The notes under the pieces are model-generated. The model was not told where the DNA came from and ran no database searches. It saw only the letters and a program-made list of their open reading frames with translations. This document shows, in pieces, positions 56,453-64,000 of a stretch of 64,000 nt of DNA. This DNA comes from Baylisascaris procyonis (taxonomy: Eukaryota > Nematoda > Chromadorea > Rhabditida > Ascarididae). The position numbers were made by a program, and so were the translations under genes. Numbering within the stretch: the first letter of the stretch is position 1; the number at the start of each line of letters is the position of its first letter. The stretch lies in assembly GCA_037389465.1 (NCBI GenBank), contig JAZARR010000204.1, positions 1,073,001 through 1,137,000 of the forward strand. The letters are read 5' to 3'.

Positions 56453-59400
56453 GGCAAGTACCATTGGGTGGGCAAGGTGGTCTTGTTTGTGTATATATGC
56501 AATGCTCAAACTTGAATCCATGCTCACAAGGAACGTGCAATAATGGATATTGCTGTACACCATCAAGTATCACATCTTCGGCTAGTGCCGCCTCACCGAT
56601 TCTTCGTAAGTAATTTTTTTTTTTTGCTTCTGACATTGGCAATTAGGAATTCTTTTCAGAACGTATATTTAAAACTCTACTTTCATAGCTAATTTGTAGT
56701 TATTTAATTCTGAGCCTTAAATTTTCTGAGAATGAAATTAATGAGAGAGACTTTTATTCGTTTCTGCAATGAAAATATTTTTGAGGAAATTTCATCGTTT
56801 AAGGAAAAACAAAGCAACACTGTGATAGTTGGCGAGGCAACTTTTTAGGAGTCACTCTAGATATTAAAATAGCTTTGCCCATGCAAATTAGGGCAGTTGA
56901 AGGTGTATCGATTGTAAAGCTGCAATCACTGCTGAAGGTTGGAGAATATATGTCGATGCTCCGAACGGATTCAGAAAGTCTATTTTTTAACACTGAGCGC
57001 CGCTTACGAATGGCACATTTTAAGTGCTTCTAGAACGTGGGAAATAAAGAGGCTTTACAGCTGCGAAGGCTACTTTGATCTCTGAAAATATTTTGCAATC
57101 TTAGCTCTTCAAAGTTTAGCGCCAGCCTCTTTAATTCGGCTGTCTGCAATGGTCTGTAATAGAATGGCGATATATTTGATGCATTAATTCAACATTTTCA
57201 CATATTTAGAGAAGTGCATCTGATTGCTTTGATTTGTTCATGCTCGTCTTCATCAAATTCTAAAATATTGCAGTTAATTTTCAGTATCGCCATCGAATTT
57301 CGGTACTCTTAGTCTAGCTGCTCTTCCATCTACTCAGCTTCTTGGTTCGGCGATCCGTAAGTGCCGTTGTATTTTATTATGACTGTAGAGGAGCATTTAA
57401 TTCAACTTTAGTACTTTTTTTTTTCAACTCTATCACATTTTTTTGCACCTATGATGTACGGAAGTGAGCTTTACAATTTGCGACCATTCACTTAGAGCAT
57501 TTAAGCGACTTATATTCGTCCGAATTCTTTCGGACACTTTTTGGTTTCTTAAAAACTGTTCCGATGACTATGCCTATTCTTTTGACCAAAATGATTCTCG
57601 TACTTCTTGGAGTTCGTTCGTTGTTATGAGCTTCACATATTCACAGCTACAAAGGCGCATAGTGGCGACGTTATGTCTATATGTGTATATATAACCATCT
57701 GGGTGTAGCAAACGTAACTCGGAAACCACTTAAGCTAGCGCTATGCAGTTTTATAAAAGCCTATTTTTCGAACAACAAAGTTGGCCAATCAGTTCTAATG
57801 AATCCTTAACTTTGGAAGGAATTATAATCATTTAAAGATGGCAAAGATTTTCTTTTACGTATTTTGCAACAATTCAGCGTTTTTCTCACCTCTTTTGGAT
57901 CACAAAAAAAAACGAACATCGAGACCTTTTCTGAAAAATTTCTAAGCATGGCTAAATCACGCAAAATATTGGATTCATTGCATTTATTTGATTATTCACT
58001 GAGTACTTTATAAAAGTGGGTGGCGGAATTCGCAAAAAAAGCTGATGTCTTGCAATATTTTCTGGCAAACTTTGTCTATTTTTTAAACGAAATGATCAGG
58101 GGAATGAATCGCTTCATAATAGCGTTTACTTACTTATCAACGTGTTGTTTCTTTCGAGTATTTCATTTAGTTGCACTTTTTTTTCTTTTCGTTGTATTTA
58201 ATTTATAACTCATTCTTGCGTTCATTATTTTACTGCGTTTTCCCTTCTCCTATCGCTTTATAAATATTCACCTTTCTGAGAATTTTAAAAAGTCATTGAG
58301 CGTACAGATTATAGAACGAAAATGAATATTGGAAGATGAGATGAATATTGGAATAGCTTCTTTCGATAATGGATTTCGTTTTCTACGCTCATAAAAGCCA
58401 TAGATTTCAGCACTCACAATTTCCGAGGCGCAGCCAAATTTCATGATGCTCCAACTTTTTTCCACTTCGCTGTATTGTAGTGATTAAATAAATAAATAAA
58501 TAAGTGGATAGGTGAGCAAATAATCTAGTGATTTTCAAAAAATGGACGCATATTCATCGATTTTATATTTAGTTCTTGTGTTTTGTATGTTCTACAATAC
58601 ACTAAAATTGAATGTAGACAAAGCGAAATTGAAGCAATCTGGTGGCCGCAAAATTAGTTGTTAATATTGCCACGGTCACATCAAATTGGTGGAGGGTTGA
58701 TGATTCTAACGTCCTGCGTGTCGTTTTCTATGGCTTCTGCTAATTGTATGGAGTGTCGCTTATGGCTGCAATTCAGCGTTTTCGCAAGCTCAGTCGCCAT
58801 CCTGTACGTCAGGATGTCCACGCGGCTATTCGGGCTGCTGTGGTACTCAAGAGCCGTCATGTTGTCCTCGTCAGATATGCCCCGGTGGATTGCCATCAAC
58901 CGGTCGTCCATGCTTCAACTCTTGTCCTACCGGACAAATATGCGTTGCCGGTGTTTGCTGTCTTCAAGTCGGCGGCGGTCCTGCTCTCAGCCCAACTAGT
59001 CGGTTCTTTTCCTCTGACATACATTCTTTAAAATAAGCTTAGTTGAAGGTTCTAACGACTACACTAATGCATGATGCATAATTTTCATACGGCATATGGC
59101 GCATGAATTCATTCTCTCTATAATTTGCATGTTATAGCACATGGCTTACTTTTTGATTGTTTAAGCAGCACAACAAATGCATCCATCATGTCTACAATTC
59201 CGGAATAGGCGGCAGCCTAATAATACTCTGGATGGGCGCATTTAAGAGGAACTTCAAGAATTTTGTTCTTTGATCATATAAACTGAGTAGGCTGTTATAT
59301 TTTATAGGTATAGTAGCTATGGTAAGTAACTTAGGCACTTACAAATGTATGCAAACGTTGTAATGGTCACCTGACAAGAGTGCTTTTGCCAACGTTGTGG

Positions 59401-62400
59401 AACTTGGTATTCATTGCTGATCGGTGAGTTCCTAAGCGAAATCGACTTCCTTGCGTTCACTCCTTCATATATACCCAGCCTTGATAGAGCCTTTTTGATT
59501 ATACGCTTTCGTCAATTCGATTCACAAGAGCACATCTTGTTCCTAAGACCTTTATTTGTGCGTATTTATGTTTATGTGATGTCTATTTATCCATCCCATA
59601 ATCTCAGCTCGAGTGCCAATGAAATTAAAATTGCTAATTTTAGTGGCTACAACGCATACCGCACAATATAACATCTCATAATTTATCCTACTTTGATCCA
59701 GAAAATTTTTTATAGACAGTTGAAACTTTCAAAAAAAAACTGCTCATATTTTATTATTGATCGGTTCATCATTTCACGACGTTTGTGGCAAAGAAAAATG
59801 AATACTTTGTAAAAGATTTGTGCAGATAGTCAAGAGTATTCAAAGTATAAAGTTTTTATGTTATGCGTATCCTGATTTTGGGAACAGCGTGTGCAATAGA
59901 TTCATCAAGTGAACAGCATGCAAATGCACAACTTTTTTTTGCTATGCTTCTGTGCTTATTGTTTCTCTTTTCAACTCACTATTCAATTTCTAAATAATCC
60001 CATCTTTCACTGTTATTTGTCATTTTTTATAGTCATCAAATAGTGGATCTTAAAATTCGAATTGGTGCAGCACATTTGCTACAGCACATATCACGTTACT
60101 TCAATGGAAACCGTCGCGAATATGAACTGCATAATATGGAAATACATCGCTTTTTTATATTTTGGGTTATTTTGGTAGTTCTGGTGTGCAAAGGTGTTGG
60201 CAAAGTGTGATGCATGGGTAAGCTTGCTTGTTATGCTCTTTAACGGTTCGTTATGATTTTCAAGTTTATTGGTAGCTCTGTTTAACTGCAATACTTCAGC
60301 ATGCCCATCCGGTGGGCTACCGTTCGGTCGTTGCATGAACGGGTTGTGCTCAGCCGGCTACGCGTGCGATCCATCCAACAGTATGTGCTGTCCACAGATA
60401 GCGCAATTTGCGCAAATTCCACGAAATGCTGTGCAAATTGCACAGATTCCACAAAGTGCAGTTGCAAGTATGTTGCATTCCACCGGAAGTATTTTTTTAT
60501 CAAGAGTACTTTAAGAAAAATTTCATTTATTGATTTTTAATAAGTTTTAGAGTTGTTCTTTTGTAAAAAGTTTAAAATCTTAGCAGTAAGGGGGGTGGTC
60601 GATTAAATTTATTGCTAATATCTGTCACTATTGAAGAAAACAGAGAAACTAATATGTATCAGAAGTCAAATCTTCTCAGTACGAGCGGAATTGTTGATGG
60701 CTTTTAAGTGGTCAAAAAAAAGAGAGAAGAACAGATCATTTATCATTGTGAAAGCATTTTTTGATATGTAAATGTTCTTTATGGTTTTTTGCACTTTTTT
60801 CAAGGTTTTTCAATGGATTCATATGCTTATCTGTCTGCATGTGTTTATCTGTGTGCGCCATGGATTTATATTAGGTATCACCGAAGCAATGCTTACAAAA
60901 TTTGGTGGGTGTGAGTGTGATGAATACTGTAGGATGACCTCATATACTAACTTTCACACAAAACGAGTTATTATACAATAATTCAATGGTAGCATTCGAG
61001 TGTGCTAGCTCTCTGCAACGATTCTCCACTTGTTGAATGAAGAAAACGAAGCATAAAGCGGAGTTTCGATCATGGCACTTTTAAATGATTTTTGCGTAGT
61101 TCATTTCCGGCAAGCTGTAGAAGAAGGAGGGAGGGCGTCCTGAGTTTTCACGAATGTTTCCCGTAATAATGTTTCCTTCTCGAATAATGTTCTCTAATTG
61201 GAGCAGTATTCGCGTCTGCCCCATTCTTTAGGATTTCGTTCAGACTCAGGTTTTATTCTGTATACTCACTAAGCATTACAATGATTCATCAGTTCAGTGA
61301 GTGAAGAAAGAACGTTGTTGTTCGCTGCAAAATGGCAAAAGAGAGCAAAAGGCAGTGTGAAAATCAACCGAGACGACAGCGAAAAATGAGATCTGTTATA
61401 GGAAGTTGTGTCACTCATGTGGGATTGTAATTAAAGGAAGGAGCAAATGAGAGAGGACGGGGCGAAAGGGATTTCAGAATCATACAATTCCTCCACATGT
61501 GAACGGCGATACTATCTGCGGGACCACACGCTCCTTAGGGCATGAAACATCGTTCCTCACAGCTTCCTCACGAATTTCACACTATTTCTTGATCCCTCTT
61601 ATTGCTGAGTGATGTTTACGCGCATTTCCGCATACTGGATCGTGACCGCAATGTACCTATAAAACCTTTTGAATGAGCAACGACTCAAGTGCAAAAGAGC
61701 ATGAGTGCAGCCTTTGCATGCTTAAGATCGCTTCTATTTCGTGCTGCTTCATCCGCACAGTTTATGCTTATCGAAGGTAAGAAAATTATAATAACCGAGA
61801 ATTTAAAGTAATTCAAGTAAAATGATCTGTTGAATAATAGAAAACATTTTTATTGGTAATTTTATGTTAATCTCGATGAGATATTTCAAGCGATATAATG
61901 TGTTTTGTGTTTAGGTGTGTGCCCATCGGGTGGTATTGCGGCTGGAAGTTGTATTAACGGTCTTTGCGGTACCGGATTCTCGTGTATTGCAGCTTCGAAT
62001 TTGTGTTGTCCTTTAGGTACTGGTCTCGTTAGACCTGCCACCAATCCATTTGGTTAGTTCTCACTTTTAAAATATTTCAATATTTTTCAGGGCAGTTGAT
62101 GAACATCGTGACATTTTACTTCGAACGGAATGAGAGGAGAGTGTTGAATATGAAAATAATAAATTCTAGGTTGAAAGAAATGTTTTTATGTTAATATCTG
62201 ATTGAAAGGCTCATTGATTGGTGTTTGAAAAATGTCATATTTCGAGCTGTGATTCGGGGTTTTTGTAGTATAAATCCTGTTTGAGGAAAATTTGAGCACT
62301 GATGGGCTTATCAGTAGTAGTGCTAAACTGTAAGATTGTTACCATAAACTGTGAACGAAAAAAGATGCTAAGCGCGAGAAGTAAAGCTTTAATTTGGTAA

Positions 62401-62652
62401 AATTATATTCTTTGTCATCGTTTGCAGCTGTTAAAATTGTTATCTTACTTTACTTCTTTTAGTATGCCCCGACGGAACACAGGCAGCTGGCGCATGTATC
62501 AATGGGCTGTGCGGAACTGGATTCTCGTGTACTGGAGGTGAGTTGTTTTCTTCGGATTCTTCATACTTGAGAATGAACACGGTCATCGTTGGAGAATTAA
62601 ATGATGTTTGCATTACGTTTTGCTACATTGCAAGCATATCACTATCAATTAA

Positions 62653-62729
<77 letters not shown>

Positions 62730-63994
62730 TTCAGATATTTGTTCGCTCTCTTTCAATTGGCAGTGAGAAAAGTGAAACCGAAAGAGCGATCGCAGATTGC
62801 AGGATTCAAGAGGTGGTTGTAACGGAGCAAATAGGAAAGGATAACTTGATTGATTCTTTAACTGAATGCAGTCTTCTTTTGCAGCAAATTTCAATATGAG
62901 CCACTTGTGTAATCGTTCCATATTTCTAAATACAAACGGACCTTAGTTGAATTCGCAGTACATAACGAATTGAGATGATCAGCGAATAGCTTTAAAGCAT
63001 AAAAAAATTATAAGGATTGATGCCACTTGCGATTTATTTTGATCGTAATTAAGCAGCATATAATTTCGGCAAATCTCTTCAAACGAAAAGGGATACCATT
63101 ATTTTCTAGGTCTATGTTGCAATGCGACTTCACAGAATCCTCGTTGCTTGGATGGTTCACAAGCGGTTGGTGCATGCATAAACGGAATGTGTGGAGCCGG
63201 CTTCACTTGTACCACCGGCAACGTATGCTGCCCGTCAACTGCAGTCGTAACCGCAGTCGGCACTGGTGAATTTTCAGTCCTCTAAACTAGTACTAGTCGT
63301 AATACGCGTAGCATGAATTTACTGGAGAAATATTTACAGCTGAATCTTATGCATGCTGTTGGGAAGCAACAACAAAATAAACGCTTATCTAAAAGCCTAA
63401 CAATTCGTCGAAATTTACAAAACATGATAGCATTTGGATACTCTTATGCAATGATAAAGCATTTCGAAATTAGAGTAACGTTTGCATGAGGCTGTATGCA
63501 CAAGAGCTTTCTGTGTGCTTATACTGCTAATTGAAAGTGCGCAACGTGCCTCTCGTTTTGTACAGGCGTTTTTCTTTTTTTTTTCAGGATAGTACAAGCA
63601 CCATGATGGCTTCATCTAGTCGCCTTTCGCAGGGCATTTATACTAGATTAAACATATCTGTGAACTTGTGAACTGTTCAGCCAAGGTATAATGGCCATAA
63701 TTATTGCTAATATTTGCTGGGTTCGAATGCATAATCGCATTTTAGTAGATTAGCACCGTTTGCCGTTCACTAATCGTGCAAACAGGCCGCGCAACTATTC
63801 ATCTTTGGATTAATACATATGTATTCACAGTTTTTGTTGTACTTCCGTTTTTCTTTCAGTTTGTCCAAATGGAGCTGCTTCGGCGGGTCCATGTGTTAAC
63901 AATTTGTGTCCTACCGGTTTCACATGTATCAATAATCAATGCTGTCCAAGCACGACGACGACAACGACATGCACTAATCCAGCCGCAGCGATCG
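56453..63994 (+). CDS. Array of CC-domain (nematode cysteine-rich) exons; 3' partial
   Basis: Exons 56453-56605, 57285-57356, 58777-58977 (donor weak), 60300-60467 (or from 60276), 61915-62052, 62463-62537, 63110-63265 and 63860-63994; the gene continues past the edge, since GTGCGT follows 63994. Repeated module: C-P-x-G-x4-G-x-C-I/V-N-G/N-x-C-x2-G-F-x-C ... CC (ACINGLCGTGFSC; PCVNNLCPTGFTC; ACINGMCGAGFTC), matching the nematode CC domain. Exon 58777-58977 has several modules with C/P/G-rich spacing; 57285-57356 is a Ser/Leu/Pro linker without cysteines. Every exon begins and ends in phase 1. One module is split between 62463-62537 and 63110-63265. It could be the continuation of the 44242-55010 gene or a separate gene whose first exon I did not find. 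Likely secreted or matrix protein. Confidence 0.7.
62654..62726. repeat. (TA)n microsatellite, about 73 bp
   Basis: Pure TA run in the CC-array intron between 62537 and 63110; it produces artificial poly-(Ile-Tyr) frames. Confidence 0.95.
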
Positions 63995-64000
63995 GTGCGT

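Noticed and set aside
58658..58999. 113-codon plus-strand ORF and overlapping frame at 58744-59031
   Set aside because: The cysteine-rich reading with CC modules is in the third frame (58777-58977); these two lack the module pattern.
62601..62921. Poly-(Ile-Tyr) proteins on both strands here and at the other TA arrays
   Set aside because: Pure (TA)n microsatellite translation.

Overview
The window looks like nuclear DNA of a nematode, and I cannot name the species. It is AT-rich with many introns. Acceptors follow the T-rich TTTCAG, TTGCAG and TTTTAG pattern. (TA)n and (TTTA)n arrays are frequent, one gene start sits just behind what looks like a trans-splice acceptor, and the right end carries an expanded cysteine-rich extracellular gene with repeated CC-type modules as found in nematodes. 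The sequence alone does not settle the clade.

Layout, all recognised genes on the plus strand. (1) About 735-10022: the C-terminal half of a HECT E3 ubiquitin ligase orthologous to UBE3B (C. elegans oxi-1). It has 13 exons with matching splice phases and the catalytic cysteine, and its 5' end lies outside the window. (2) About 11.9-37 kb: a tandem triplication of an unidentified gene. Copy 1 (12981-19258) has 8 exons and gives a continuous 513-residue model. Copy 2 (24892-31374) keeps seven of the eight exons cleanly, but exon 7 is disrupted or rebuilt. Copy 3 (about 33-37 kb) is a pseudogene keeping only exon 3 and exon 7 relics plus flanks. Copies 1 and 2 are a mosaic: some exons and flanks are almost identical while others have diverged strongly, which suggests gene conversion. 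(3) 37704-41168: a small three-exon gene for a 120-residue, probably nuclear protein with a basic KKRRKRK tract. (4) 44242 to the right edge: a secreted, cysteine-rich, multi-module gene. It has a signal peptide, chitin-binding-like cysteine spacing, EB/lustrin-like CC modules, then an array of CC-domain exons that are all phase 1-1. It may be one gene, joined by an in-frame GTAAGT donor at 54892, or two neighbours.

The spacers hold microsatellites, a 24-bp minisatellite, a 42-bp tandem duplication, G-rich tracts and decayed minus-strand coding-like material between the tandem copies. I see no tRNA, rRNA, CRISPR array or intact transposon. The most interesting items are the triplicated gene family, whose core exons may be a diverged relative of the plant and fungal TRF-like proteins (hypothesis only), and the shuffling-ready CC exon array.
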